NCBI RefSeq assembly: GCF_003121405.1
Contig: NZ_QBUY01000056.1
Coordinates: 1-51,584, forward strand
DNA length: 51,584 nucleotides
Direction of reading: 5' to 3'
Origin: Paraburkholderia sp. C35
GTDB taxonomy: Bacteria; Pseudomonadota; Gammaproteobacteria; Burkholderiales; Burkholderiaceae
The stretch's first letter is position 1. Each line of letters opens with the position of its first letter. Shown one piece after another: positions 8,888 through 17,408 of this stretch. Position numbers and translations under genes: made by a program. The notes below the pieces were generated by a model. The model had not been told where the DNA came from and searched no databases. It saw nothing but the letters and a program-made list of their open reading frames with translations.

Positions 8888-9424
8888 CTAGGGCTGCTCC
8901 AGCGTCGCCTTGAGCCGCGCGACGGCCTCGTCGGATTCGGACTGGATCCGCGCGCGCAGCAACAGCGCGTTCAGTACCGCGAACCACAGCGTGGGCGAAC
9001 GGTACGTGAAGGTGCGCTCGAAGCGCGTGCCCTGCGCGTCCGGCGTCAACGCGTAGCTGACTGTGCCGGCGGGACGACCGTCGATCGTGCCGTCGATGGT
9101 CCATTTGCCCGGGCGCTGACGCTCGACCACCGTCCACGCCACCTGCCCGCGCCGCCCGGCGACACGAAACTCCTCCGTGGTCTGCTCGCCCGTTGCGAGC
9201 GAATGGTCGGTCGCGCCCGTCACGGACAGCGACGAGGGATGCCAGGCAGGCCAATGCGCAGGCGTCGTCACGTAGTCGAACACCGCCGTGCTTTCGCGCG
9301 CGATCGGCATGATCGAGACGATGCGCGTCGACAGATCGACAGCGCGCGGCAGCGGAATGAAGAGCACGCCAATCGCGGCCGCGACACAGGCCACGATCAC
9401 GATTGCGCGCAGCAACGTTTTCAT
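8888..9424 (-). CDS. SRPBCC family protein with N-terminal membrane anchor
   Basis: A 178-residue protein. The first about 25 residues are hydrophobic (LLRAIVIVACVAAAIGVLFIPL) and look like a membrane anchor or uncleaved signal. The rest matches the SRPBCC/polyketide-cyclase-like helix-grip fold, with FDYVTTPAHWPAWHPSS at the start of the domain and GTRFERTFTYRSP near its end. The domain binds hydrophobic ligands in many families. The ligand here is unknown, and the gene is not in an operon. Confidence 0.75.
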   Translation of the reverse strand: MKTLLRAIVIVACVAAAIGVLFIPLPRAVDLSTRIVSIMPIARESTAVFDYVTTPAHWPAWHPSSLSVTGATDHSLATGEQTTEEFRVAGRRGQVAWTVVERQRPGKWTIDGTIDGRPAGTVSYALTPDAQGTRFERTFTYRSPTLWFAVLNALLLRARIQSESDEAVARLKATLEQP

Positions 9425-9601
9425 CGCAGTTCGCGCGAAGTGTGCGCGTCAGAATGCAGAAAGATGGCTTTTCGTTCGGCGCCGCGCACGCCATGGCGAC
9501 GCGGCGACCCGCTCTACTGTTACTGTATGTGAGCGGCGGCGTTGCGCCAAACTTGCTGCGCCCTTTCACAATGCATCGCTATTTCTGACGGAACGCGACT
9601 G

Positions 9602-10009
9602 ATGCAAGCTCTGCCACTTCGCCTTCAGCCGGGCCAGGATCTGCGCGACACGCTCGAAGACACCTTGCGCCAGATTGGCGCGTCGGCTGCATTCGTGGTT
9701 CAGGGGATCGGCAGCCTGAGCGTGGCGCAGATACGGTTCGCAGGCATCGAACAAGCCACCGAACTGCGCGCAGACCTCGAAATTCTCACGCTCGCCGGCT
9801 CGATTGCACCCGATGGCGCGCATCTGCATATGTCAGTATCCGACGCGGAGGGCAAAGTGCTCGGCGGGCACGTGGCACGCGGCTGCATCGTACGGACAAC
9901 GGCTGAGATCCTGATCGCGCTGCTGCCCGATCACGCATTTTCCCGCGCGATCGACCCGCACACGGGTTTCATGGAGCTATTCATACGCGAACAGCCACGC
10001 AGCGCCTAG
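9602..10009 (+). CDS. PPC (DUF296) domain protein
   Basis: A 135-residue protein consisting of a single PPC/DUF296 domain, the fold shared by plant AT-hook proteins and bacterial stand-alone versions. Diagnostic stretches are LPLRLQPGQDLRDTLEDTL near the N-terminus, AAFVVQGIGSLSVAQIRFAG, and HLHMSVSDAEGKVLGGHVARG in the middle. No AT-hook is present, so DNA binding is not supported. The ATG at 9602 was chosen over an in-frame one at 9542 because the domain starts immediately after it. The biochemical role is unknown. Confidence 0.8.
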   Translation: MQALPLRLQPGQDLRDTLEDTLRQIGASAAFVVQGIGSLSVAQIRFAGIEQATELRADLEILTLAGSIAPDGAHLHMSVSDAEGKVLGGHVARGCIVRTTAEILIALLPDHAFSRAIDPHTGFMELFIREQPRSA

Positions 10010-10179
10010 CCTGTCGATACGAACGGATGTTCGAAAAAGGCCTCGCAGGAACACGCTTCGCCTGTCTGTTGGATTGGCCACAGTCGGCGCGAAATAGGAG
10101 CGTGCGCCGCAATGCCTTACACTTGTCGGGTCGGAAGCACGCAAGATCATCAATCAGTTGTTCAAGGAGGGAAACGTCC

Positions 10180-11076
10180 GTGGCAAATGAAAAAATGTTG
10201 GCGCAGATTTCTGATAAGGCCGGCTTTATCGCCGCGCTCGACCAGAGCGGCGGCTCCACGCCGGGCGCATTGCGGCAATACGGCATCGCCGAAGACGCCT
10301 ACAGCGGCGACGCCGAAATGTTCAAGCTCATCCACGAAATGCGCGTGCGCATCATCACCGCGCCTGCCTTCACGGGCGAGAAGGTCATCGCGGCCATTCT
10401 CTTCGAAGCCACGATGGACGGGCAGGCTGAAGGCAAGCCCGTGCCGTCGTTCCTGTGGGAAGACCGCGGCGTCGTGCCGTTTCTCAAGGTCGACAAGGGA
10501 CTCGAAACGGAAAGCGATGGCGTGCGGCTGATGAAGCCGATCCCCGGCCTCGACGCGTTGATCGCGCGTGCCGGCAAGCTCGGCATTTTCGGCACCAAGA
10601 TGCGCTCCGTCATCGCACAGAACTCGCCGGCGGGCATTGCTGCCGTCGTCAAGCAGCAGTTCGAATACGGCGCGCAGATCGATGCGGGCGGCCTCATGCC
10701 GATTCTCGAACCCGAAGTGTCGATCAAGACGCCGGACAAGGCGGGCGCTGAGAAGACCCTGCGCGACGAGATCATCAAGGGCCTCGACGCACTGCCTGCC
10801 GACAAGCAGGTCATGCTCAAGCTGACCATTCCCGATGTCGCCGATTTCTACAAGCCGCTCATCGATCATCCGCGCGTCGCACGTGTCGTGGCGCTTTCGG
10901 GTGGCTACACGCGCACGGAAGCCTGCAAGCTGCTTGCGAAGAATCACGGCATGATCGCGAGTTTTTCGCGCGCGCTGATCAACGATCTTAAGAAGCAGAT
11001 GAGCGACAGCGAGTTCGACGCGAAGCTGGCTGAAGCGATCGACGAGATTTACGACGCTTCGGCCAACAAGGTCTGA
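10180..11076 (+). CDS. Class I fructose-bisphosphate aldolase
   Basis: A 298-residue cytoplasmic aldolase that cleaves fructose 1,6-bisphosphate to the two triose phosphates through a lysine Schiff base, with no metal needed. Family marks are FIAALDQSGGSTPGALR near residue 15, SFLWEDRGVVPFLKVDKG, GGLMPILEPEVSI, and the strand with the Schiff-base lysine, VMLKLTIP. The start is GTG at 10180, nine bases after a strong AAGGAGG. The first internal ATG lies five codons later and has no ribosome site. Betaproteobacteria usually also carry a class II enzyme, so this one may be an alternative. It stands alone and is followed by a hairpin. Confidence 0.92.
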   Translation: MANEKMLAQISDKAGFIAALDQSGGSTPGALRQYGIAEDAYSGDAEMFKLIHEMRVRIITAPAFTGEKVIAAILFEATMDGQAEGKPVPSFLWEDRGVVPFLKVDKGLETESDGVRLMKPIPGLDALIARAGKLGIFGTKMRSVIAQNSPAGIAAVVKQQFEYGAQIDAGGLMPILEPEVSIKTPDKAGAEKTLRDEIIKGLDALPADKQVMLKLTIPDVADFYKPLIDHPRVARVVALSGGYTRTEACKLLAKNHGMIASFSRALINDLKKQMSDSEFDAKLAEAIDEIYDASANKV

Positions 11077-11094
11077 TAGAGGACGTGCCGGAAA

Positions 11095-11127
11095 GCCAGG
11101 CCGCGCGTGCCGAATGCGCGGCCTGGC
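11095..11127 (+). terminator. Hairpin after aldolase gene
   Basis: A 12-bp GC-rich stem (CCAGGCCGCGC pairing with GCGCGGCCTGG, plus one flanking pair) has a nine-base loop and starts 18 bp after the aldolase stop codon. It is followed by AT-rich sequence but no true T run, so it could be a terminator or an mRNA-stabilising hairpin. Confidence 0.6.
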
Positions 11128-11156
11128 ATTAATGCTTCAATACTTCATGCTTCAGG

Positions 11157-11627
11157 TCAGTGCGCAGTCGGTGGAACGTCGTCGGGGTCCATGTAATCAC
11201 TGCGCGAGCGCCAGTACGGATCGCGGTTGTAGTACGTATGCAGCGATTCGCTCCACCTTGCATCGGCCATGCTCGGCCAGTGATCCTTGTCGAAACCCGG
11301 CTCGTCCTTCAACTGCTGCGCGGTGATATCGACGTGAAAGCACTTCTGGTCGGTGTCGAGCGTGAGCGCGCTCCACGGAATCGCGTGCAGATTCGCACCC
11401 ATGCCGAGAAAGCCGCCTTCGGATAGCACCGCGTAAGCAATGCGGCCGCTGCGCACGTCGAGCATGATGTCGGAGATCTTGCCGACGTGTTCTGCATCCG
11501 ACGAATACACCTTGGTGCCATCAAGCGGCGCGGCCGCCATCACTTCCGGCCCCGGCCCTTCGCCCACGCCGCCACCAACAATACCGGCACCACCTGTTCC
11601 ACGCGATTGCGGATTGATCGAACCCAT
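11157..11627 (-). CDS. PRC-barrel domain protein
   Basis: A 156-residue protein with a Gly-rich N-terminus (residues 8-27) and a PRC-barrel at about residues 33-105 (GTKVYSSDAEHVGKISDIML, AYAVLSEGGFLGMGANLHAI, IPWSALTL). The C-terminus is acidic and aromatic-rich (HTYYNRDPYWRSRSDYMDPD). PRC-barrels occur in RimM and photosynthetic reaction centres. Stand-alone versions like this are often stress or envelope associated, though the exact role is unknown. The start at 11627 is supported by AAAGGAGG seven bases upstream; an in-frame ATG at 11738 is not. Confidence 0.85.
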   Translation of the reverse strand: MGSINPQSRGTGGAGIVGGGVGEGPGPEVMAAAPLDGTKVYSSDAEHVGKISDIMLDVRSGRIAYAVLSEGGFLGMGANLHAIPWSALTLDTDQKCFHVDITAQQLKDEPGFDKDHWPSMADARWSESLHTYYNRDPYWRSRSDYMDPDDVPPTAH

Positions 11628-11884
11628 GGTTTGCCTCCTTTGAAAGTGAGCGTAAGGAGGGTGCGCAATGGGTGTACCTGCATCGCCGAGTTCGGCATTT
11701 ATTACCGACACATCGACTGGTACGTCATTTTTCCCCATACGAATTATGGTTGCGACAGCCTGCCGCAGGTCTGCTGCGCTGGAAACGCATGCAACTGCTT
11801 CTTATGCTCGCGCGCGCACCCTTCTACGATAGACCCATCGAAACGCGTAACTGCGCAACTAATGCGAGTGGCAGGAGAACGGAA

Positions 11885-12073
11885 ATGGCAATGCTCAACA
11901 TGATGAGAATGGTGTTGTGGAGTTTCTTTGGCGTGCGCCGCGGCGCCGGGCACGAAGCCGATCTGGCAACGGTCAAGTTGCCGCTGCTGCCCGTGATGGC
12001 TGTCATGCTCGCGCTTTGCTTTGGCGGCTTGCTATTCGCGTTCGCGCGGATCGCGGTGACGATCGCGCATTGA
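11885..12073 (+). CDS. DUF2970 family small membrane protein
   Basis: A 62-residue protein with the DUF2970 pattern: an amphipathic N-terminus with VLWSFFGVRRGAGHEADLA, then one membrane helix (LLPVMAVMLALCFGGLLFAFARIAV). AGGAGA lies upstream of the ATG. Members are found mainly in beta- and gammaproteobacteria and have no known function. It ends 12 bp before the end of the convergent MocR gene. Confidence 0.82.
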   Translation: MAMLNMMRMVLWSFFGVRRGAGHEADLATVKLPLLPVMAVMLALCFGGLLFAFARIAVTIAH

Positions 12074-12085
12074 ACGGAAGCAGAC

Positions 12086-13501
12086 TCAGGTAGCCTGGGC
12101 GATCAGTTCACCGAGCACGCGCAATGCGCGCTCGGTATCCGCACTCCACGGATGCCCGAAGTTCAGCCGCACGCAATGGCGGAAATTGCGCGACGCCGAG
12201 AAGATAGGTCCGGGCGCGAGGCTCACGCCCTGCTCGATTGCCTGCCGATGCAACGCCAACGCATCGACATGTGAAGGCAATTCGAGCCACACGAAATAGC
12301 CGCCTGAAGGACAGGACCAGGTCACGCCTTTGGGCATGGCACGGCGCAACGCGAGATTCATTGCATCGAGTTGTGCGCGCAATGCCGCGCGCAACTTGCG
12401 CAGATGCCTGTCGTATCCGCCGTGCTGCAGATAGTCCGCAATGCCCGCCTGGACGGGGATACTCGCGGCAAGCGTCGTCATCAGCTTGGCGCGCTGTACT
12501 TTCTCGGCGAACTTCCCCGCCGCAGCCCAACCAATCCGATAACCCGGCGCCAGTGTCTTCGAAAAAGAACTGCAGTGCATGACCAGCCCTTTCTTGTCGA
12601 ATGCAATGGCGGGCAATGGATAATCCGCCTGAAAATGCAATTCGCCGTACACGTCGTCTTCGATCAACGGCACCTCATGACGCGCGAGCAATTCGACCAG
12701 CGCCTTCTTCTTTTCGAGCGGCAAGGTTGCCCCCGTCGGGTTCTGGTAGTTCGTCATGAACCAGCAGGCACGAATGGGATGCTTGTCCAAAGCTTGTGCT
12801 AGCGCATCGAGATCGAGGCCCGAGTGCGGATCGACAGGAATTTCAACGGCACGTAGATCGAGTCTTTCGATAGCCTGAAGTGCCGCATAAAAGCCGGGCG
12901 ATTCGACGGCCACGACATCGCCTGGACGCGTCACGGCCATCAGGCAAAGATTCAGGGCTTCGAGCGCGCCATTGGTGACGACGATTTCATCGAGCGGCTG
13001 CGACAGTCCCATGCCCAGATAGCGCAGCGCGATCTGCTGACGCAATGCCTCGTTGCCAGGCGGCAAATCGACGACCGTGCTCCACGGATTCATCGTGCGT
13101 GAAGTCTGTGCAAGCGACTTGGCCAGACGCGGCAGCGGGAACAACAACGGCGAAGGAAAGGCCGATCCCAACGGCACGACGCCCGTATGCTTCGCGGCTT
13201 CGAGTACGCTGAAGACGAGTTCGCTGATGTCGACCCTCGCGGATTCTGCAAGTGCGCGCTTTGCCGTTGCCGCGCGCGTGTCGCGAACGGCGGCGCCCGG
13301 CGCGACGTAGTAGCCGGAGCGCTCCTGTGCGCGAATGAGTCCCCACTCTTCCAGCAGATAGTAAGCACGAAACGCCGTCGACTGGCTGACGCCATGCTGC
13401 GCAATCACCTGCCGCAACGACGGCATGCGCGCGCCCACGGCAAGACTGCCGGAGCGTATTTCGGCCGCCATGGTATTGGCGAGTACTTCATATCGGTTCA
13501 T
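12086..13501 (-). CDS. MocR-type regulator (GntR winged helix fused to aminotransferase fold)
   Basis: A 471-residue MocR/PdxR-family protein. The GntR winged-helix domain covers about residues 1-75 (GARMPSLRQVIAQHGVSQST). The rest is a fold-type I PLP aminotransferase domain. FSKTLAPGYRIGW contains the presumed PLP-binding lysine, and IEDDVYGELHF contains the ring-stacking and aspartate region. Such proteins sense PLP or amino acid-derived ligands and regulate a neighbour. The start MNRYEVLA at 13501 begins directly at the DNA-binding domain; no strong ribosome site is visible. Its target could be the MFS gene just upstream on the same strand or an unlinked gene. Confidence 0.9.
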   Translation of the reverse strand: MNRYEVLANTMAAEIRSGSLAVGARMPSLRQVIAQHGVSQSTAFRAYYLLEEWGLIRAQERSGYYVAPGAAVRDTRAATAKRALAESARVDISELVFSVLEAAKHTGVVPLGSAFPSPLLFPLPRLAKSLAQTSRTMNPWSTVVDLPPGNEALRQQIALRYLGMGLSQPLDEIVVTNGALEALNLCLMAVTRPGDVVAVESPGFYAALQAIERLDLRAVEIPVDPHSGLDLDALAQALDKHPIRACWFMTNYQNPTGATLPLEKKKALVELLARHEVPLIEDDVYGELHFQADYPLPAIAFDKKGLVMHCSSFSKTLAPGYRIGWAAAGKFAEKVQRAKLMTTLAASIPVQAGIADYLQHGGYDRHLRKLRAALRAQLDAMNLALRRAMPKGVTWSCPSGGYFVWLELPSHVDALALHRQAIEQGVSLAPGPIFSASRNFRHCVRLNFGHPWSADTERALRVLGELIAQAT

Positions 13502-13580
13502 TGAAGAGGGCGCGTCGCGCGGCGCTCGTGATGCAGAGCTTTTTATACTAATCGGACCACGCCTGCACAATCAACCGGGA

Positions 13581-15038
13581 TCAGGACTTCTTGCGCTTCA
13601 TCGCCACGAATACGATCAGCGCGGCGGCTGCCGCCACCACCGACGCCGCCGCGAATGCGTGCGCAAAGCCTTCACCATAGCTAGACCGCGCGACATGGAC
13701 CAGCGCGTCCATCGCTGCCGGTGAATAGAGCGCGAAGGCCCGTTCGAAATCGCCGGCCATCACGCGCTCTGCAAAGCCATGCACGAACGGCAGATGCATG
13801 TTCGACATCTGCGATGTCAGCGTAGAACGCACGCCTCCCGCCAGCACGGCGCCCAGCCCGGAGAAGCCAAGCAGGATGCCCGTGAATCGCGATGTCGTGC
13901 TGATGCCCGATGCCATCCCGGCACGCTCGCGCGGCACGGTGCCCATGATCGCCTTCTGGGTTTCGCCATTCAGCAATCCGCCGCCGCTGCCGAGCAGCGC
14001 CATCGCGACAATCAGCATGACATGGTCTGCGCTGCGTGCGGCAAACATCATCGCCAGATTGCCGGCTGCGACCACCGCGAGCCCCAGTGTGAGAATCTGG
14101 CGCGAATCCATGTAGGCGGCGAGCTTGCGGCCGAGTTGCGGCAAGATCAGCATCGCGAGTGCAAATGGCAGCATGCCCATGCCTGCCATCAGCGCGCTTT
14201 CGCCGCGCGCGTTCTGCAAAAACAGCGGCAACAGCGATGCCATCACCTGCGCCGACGATGCATACGCAAACATCGCCACGATGGCACCGACGAACGGCAG
14301 CGAGCGGAACAGCTTGAGATCGAGCATCGGATGCGCGCGCCGGCTTTCCACCCACGCGAACAACGCGAACAGCATCACACCGGCGCACGCGCGGGACAGT
14401 GCCTGCGCGCCGAGCCATCCGTGGTCGGGGCCGAGAATCAGCGCCCATGTCAGCGAGAACATTGCCGCCGCGAACAGCGCGATGCCGGGCAGATCGAGCG
14501 AACGCGGCGTCGGATCGCGCGACTCTTCGACGATGCGCACCACGCCAGTCGCCAGCAACGCGCAAATCGGCACGTTGATCGCGAACGCCCAGCGCCAGCC
14601 GAGCCACGCACTGATCACACCGCCGATCAGCGGCGACAGCACCATCGTCAGGCCCATGATGCCGCCCCACACCGCCCACGCGCGCGCGCGTTCGCGCTCG
14701 TCATGAAACGCGTGACCGATGATCGCGAGCGCCGGCGCGCGCAGAAACGCCGCGCCGACACCTTGCGCGGCCCGCGCGATATACAGCAGCGCGGCACTCG
14801 GCGCCAGGCCGCAGGCAAGCGATGCCGCCGCGAACACCGCAATGCCCGTCAGGAACACGCGCTTGCGGCCGTAACGGTCCGCCAGCGAGCCCGCGGGCAG
14901 CAACAGCGCGGCGAAGCACAACACGTAGGCGCTGATCACCCATTCGATGTCGGCAAAGGAAGCGTTGAGATCGCGCGCGATGGTCGGCAGCACGATGCCG
15001 ACGACGGTGGTGTCGAGCACCGTCATCGCGCAACCCAT
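13581..15038 (-). CDS. MFS drug-exporter type transporter (DHA2-like)
   Basis: A 485-residue protein with about 14 helices, including the DHA2 helix 1 motif VLDTTVVGIVLPTIARDL, loop motif GSLADRYGRKRVF, and motif C-like GGIMGLTMVLSPLIGGVISAWLGWRWAF. The ATG at 15038 falls inside the expected first helix. In frame upstream are about 20 plausible residues (ending RDTPLLLIAS) with no ATG, GTG or TTG before a stop, so the true start may be a rarer codon such as ATT or CTG. It is divergent from the LysR gene at 15226, which probably regulates it. The likely role is proton-driven efflux of small toxic compounds. Confidence 0.85.
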   Translation of the reverse strand: MGCAMTVLDTTVVGIVLPTIARDLNASFADIEWVISAYVLCFAALLLPAGSLADRYGRKRVFLTGIAVFAAASLACGLAPSAALLYIARAAQGVGAAFLRAPALAIIGHAFHDERERARAWAVWGGIMGLTMVLSPLIGGVISAWLGWRWAFAINVPICALLATGVVRIVEESRDPTPRSLDLPGIALFAAAMFSLTWALILGPDHGWLGAQALSRACAGVMLFALFAWVESRRAHPMLDLKLFRSLPFVGAIVAMFAYASSAQVMASLLPLFLQNARGESALMAGMGMLPFALAMLILPQLGRKLAAYMDSRQILTLGLAVVAAGNLAMMFAARSADHVMLIVAMALLGSGGGLLNGETQKAIMGTVPRERAGMASGISTTSRFTGILLGFSGLGAVLAGGVRSTLTSQMSNMHLPFVHGFAERVMAGDFERAFALYSPAAMDALVHVARSSYGEGFAHAFAAASVVAAAAALIVFVAMKRKKS

Positions 15039-15191
15039 CGACGCAATGAGCAGCAGCGGCGTATCGCGAGAGGCGGAGCGTGAAGCGGTAATCGAACTCA
15101 GCGGACGGATCTGGCTGGGAATCGGCGAAGCCGAAAGCCTCTATTCCAGCACCTTTCTCTATTCCGTTCATTGCCTGCGTTGTTCAATATA

Positions 15192-15208
15192 ATTAGTTTT
15201 TACCTAAT
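15192..15208. promoter_or_regulatory. LysR-type operator (ATTAG-N7-CTAAT)
   Basis: A perfect 5-bp inverted repeat, ATTAG and CTAAT, is separated by seven bases in an AT-rich patch between the divergent MFS and LysR genes, 17 bp before the LysR start. It fits the T-N11-A rule for LysR-type regulators and is the likely binding site of the adjacent regulator. Confidence 0.65.
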
Positions 15209-15225
15209 AGACGAAAGCGCGTCCG

Positions 15226-16104
15226 ATGGAACTGAGGCATCTGCGTTACTTCATTGCTGTCGCCGAACGTCTGCATTTTGCGCAGGCCGCGGAAGCGCTC
15301 GGCATTGCCCCGCCCACGCTCACCGTGCAGATCCAGGAGATGGAGCGCGCACTCCAGGCGCAGCTGTTTCGCCGCACACGCCGCTCGGTCGTGCTGACAG
15401 CTGCGGGAGAAGCCTTTCTCGTCGAGGCACGCGAAACCGTCGCGCAGTTCGAACGGGCATTGCATGTCGGCCAACGCGCCGGACGCGGCGAGCTTGGGCG
15501 TATTCATATCGGCTACGTCGGCTCGGCGGCTTTTTCGGGCATCCTGCAGAAGCAGCTGCGCGCGTTTCGCAAAGCCCGGCCGCATGTGCTGGTGCAAGTC
15601 ACCGAACATCCAATGAGCGAGCTTCCGACGCTGCTGGAAGAAGGACGTGTCGATGTCGCCTTCGTTCGCATGCCCGTCGATCTGCCGACGTCGCTGCGCG
15701 CGCACGTGCTGTCACGCGATGCGTTTTGCGCGGCCCTGCCCGCCGAGCATCCTCTGGCGGCGGCTGCGGGGCCGATCAAGGCGCGCTCGCTCGCCGCCGA
15801 GCGCTTCGTCGTGCCCGAACAGGTCCGCGGCACGCATGAAGTGGCACGGCGCGGGCGCTTCAGCCCGAACATCGTCAGCGCGCCGGGCGGGCTGCTGGCG
15901 GTGCTGACCGAGGTGTCAGTCGGCGTGGGTGTCGCCATCGTGCCGAATGTGCTGACGCGCGTTGTCAATCTGCCCAATATCGTCTTCAAGACACTGGCAG
16001 GCGAGCCGATCGCCTCAGAGGTCGCAGCCGTGTTCCGCAAATACGAGCATTCGCCTGCCACGAAGAAACTGATCACACAGATCACGGGCGCATCGGATCA
16101 GTAG
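15226..16104 (+). CDS. LysR family transcriptional regulator
   Basis: A 292-residue LysR-type regulator. The N-terminal winged helix (MELRHLRYFIAVAERLHFAQ, then AAEALGIAPPTLTVQIQEME) occupies residues 1-60. The effector-binding domain begins about residue 88 with GRIHIGYVGSAAFSGILQ. The LHFAQAAEAL pattern resembles the BenM/CatM-related subgroup often linked to aromatic compounds or efflux. It is divergent from the DHA2 transporter with an ATTAG-N7-CTAAT palindrome between them, so it most likely controls that gene and itself. Confidence 0.92.
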   Translation: MELRHLRYFIAVAERLHFAQAAEALGIAPPTLTVQIQEMERALQAQLFRRTRRSVVLTAAGEAFLVEARETVAQFERALHVGQRAGRGELGRIHIGYVGSAAFSGILQKQLRAFRKARPHVLVQVTEHPMSELPTLLEEGRVDVAFVRMPVDLPTSLRAHVLSRDAFCAALPAEHPLAAAAGPIKARSLAAERFVVPEQVRGTHEVARRGRFSPNIVSAPGGLLAVLTEVSVGVGVAIVPNVLTRVVNLPNIVFKTLAGEPIASEVAAVFRKYEHSPATKKLITQITGASDQ

Positions 16105-16333
16105 TTTCCCGGGCTTTTACGCCGCCCGCGACCTATCATGGGAGTACGACCCCGTCCTTCGCTGCGTCTATCCCCAATGCATGCCGAAGCGCGAGTGGAT
16201 CGTTCCTTGCTGCACAGCACCGAAGCGAACGCCGCAGATCCGGCCGTCTGGCCCCGGACCGCGAAACCATCGCCCGGAAAGCCGGCGCCCGCGAGCGTTC
16301 GTGAATTCCATCTGGCACTCATGGAGAAAGCAA

Positions 16334-16603
16334 ATGACCATCGAATTCACCAGCCGCCGGCACGTCGTGGCCGCATCGCGAGTCGCGTTTGAAGCGTCCG
16401 TCGAAGGAAAAGAGGTATGGTGCAGCGTATCAATTGACGCCCTGAACGATCATTTCGGCAATACGGGTACGTCGTCGCACGATCTGATCGCGGCGTTCGA
16501 AGGCAATCGCAAGACCATCGAGGATGCTGCGCGCCGTGTGCTGCAGCGTAATGGGGGACAGTCGGTCGAACTCGAAACGCTCGACTTCAACCGGTCGGCT
16601 TGA
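16334..16603 (+). CDS. DUF1488 family protein (copy 2)
   Basis: An 89-residue paralogue of the DUF1488 protein encoded at 7251-7520, the same length and layout: strand region (FEASVEGKEVWCSVSIDALNDHF), helix (LIAAFEGNRKTIEDAARRVL), and C-terminal VELETLDF. A GGAGAAAG ribosome site precedes the ATG. The function is unknown. It lies between the LysR gene and the H-NS-like gene, and is followed by a hairpin. Confidence 0.82.
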   Translation: MTIEFTSRRHVVAASRVAFEASVEGKEVWCSVSIDALNDHFGNTGTSSHDLIAAFEGNRKTIEDAARRVLQRNGGQSVELETLDFNRSA

Positions 16604-16609
16604 TGCGCA

Positions 16610-16644
16610 CTGCGCGCGCCGGTTAGCAAGGACGGCGCGCGCAG
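16610..16644 (+). terminator. Hairpin after DUF1488 copy 2
   Basis: An 11-bp perfect stem, CTGCGCGCGCC pairing with GGCGCGCGCAG, with a 13-base loop starting 7 bp after the stop codon. There is no clear T run, so terminator function is likely but not certain. Confidence 0.55.
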
Positions 16645-16832
16645 CAGCAGAATGAGAAATACAGGCAGAACGTCACTACGTGATATGCACGGCGCCTGAT
16701 TCAACGCAAATAGCCGCCAATGCCAACCTGCGGCTATGTCAATCGACAATACTTTTCACCGATCGAACAACGATCAAGGCGACTGCAGAGGCAAGTGCGC
16801 GGCCTCGCCTCTTCCCGAATCTTTCCTGCCTT

Positions 16833-17408
16833 TTATGCGCGCGGCTTTCTTCCTGCCTTTTTGGCGGCGGTCTTCTTTGTACCAACGCCATTCATGCCGC
16901 TTGCCTTTGCACCAGCAACCAGGAACTTGCTGCGGTCTTTTTCACCAGCCAGCCATGCGGGTGCGGGACCGCGCCCACTCCACGTCGCACCGGTTTTCGG
17001 GTGACGGTATTTAGCCGGCTGCGGCCCCTTCGGCTGGCCATTGCCCGTGCCGTGCTTGACCGCAACGCGCGTGACAGCCGCTGCCGATGCACCCGCAACC
17101 AGGTACTTCGAACGATCCTTCACAGTGGCGATCCATGCCGGCGCGCGGCCGTGCCCCGTCCACGTTGCGCCCGTCTTGGGATCGAGATATCTGGCTACAC
17201 CCTTCGTCTGCACGCCTGCCGATTTCAGCGAAGGACGGCCACGCTTCTTGCGCCCGCCGTGTGCATCGATATCAGCCGTAGTCAGATTGTGCTTTGTCAT
17301 CAGCGCACGAATGCTTTCGAGTGCCGCCGTCGACTTTTCCGACGCAATGGCTTCTGCCTGGGCCTGAAGCTTTTTTATCTTTGCCTGAAGTGCTTCGAGT
17401 GTAGCCAT
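16833..17408 (-). CDS. H-NS family nucleoid protein with duplicated DNA-binding domain
   Basis: A 191-residue H-NS/Bv3F-like protein. Residues 1-50 form an oligomerisation coiled coil (LEALQAKIKKLQAQAEAIAS). A basic linker GGRKKRGRPSLK contains an AT-hook-like RGRP. Two copies of the C-terminal DNA-binding domain follow, with cores KTGATWTGHGRAPAW and KTGATWSGRGPAPAW, each followed by KDRSKYLVAGA or KDRSKFLVAGA. The tail is Lys/Ala-rich (KKTAAKKAGRKPRA). Usual family members have one such domain and about 90-110 residues. AGGAG precedes the ATG at 17408. It probably silences AT-rich DNA, including its own AT-rich upstream region. Confidence 0.9.
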   Translation of the reverse strand: MATLEALQAKIKKLQAQAEAIASEKSTAALESIRALMTKHNLTTADIDAHGGRKKRGRPSLKSAGVQTKGVARYLDPKTGATWTGHGRAPAWIATVKDRSKYLVAGASAAAVTRVAVKHGTGNGQPKGPQPAKYRHPKTGATWSGRGPAPAWLAGEKDRSKFLVAGAKASGMNGVGTKKTAAKKAGRKPRA

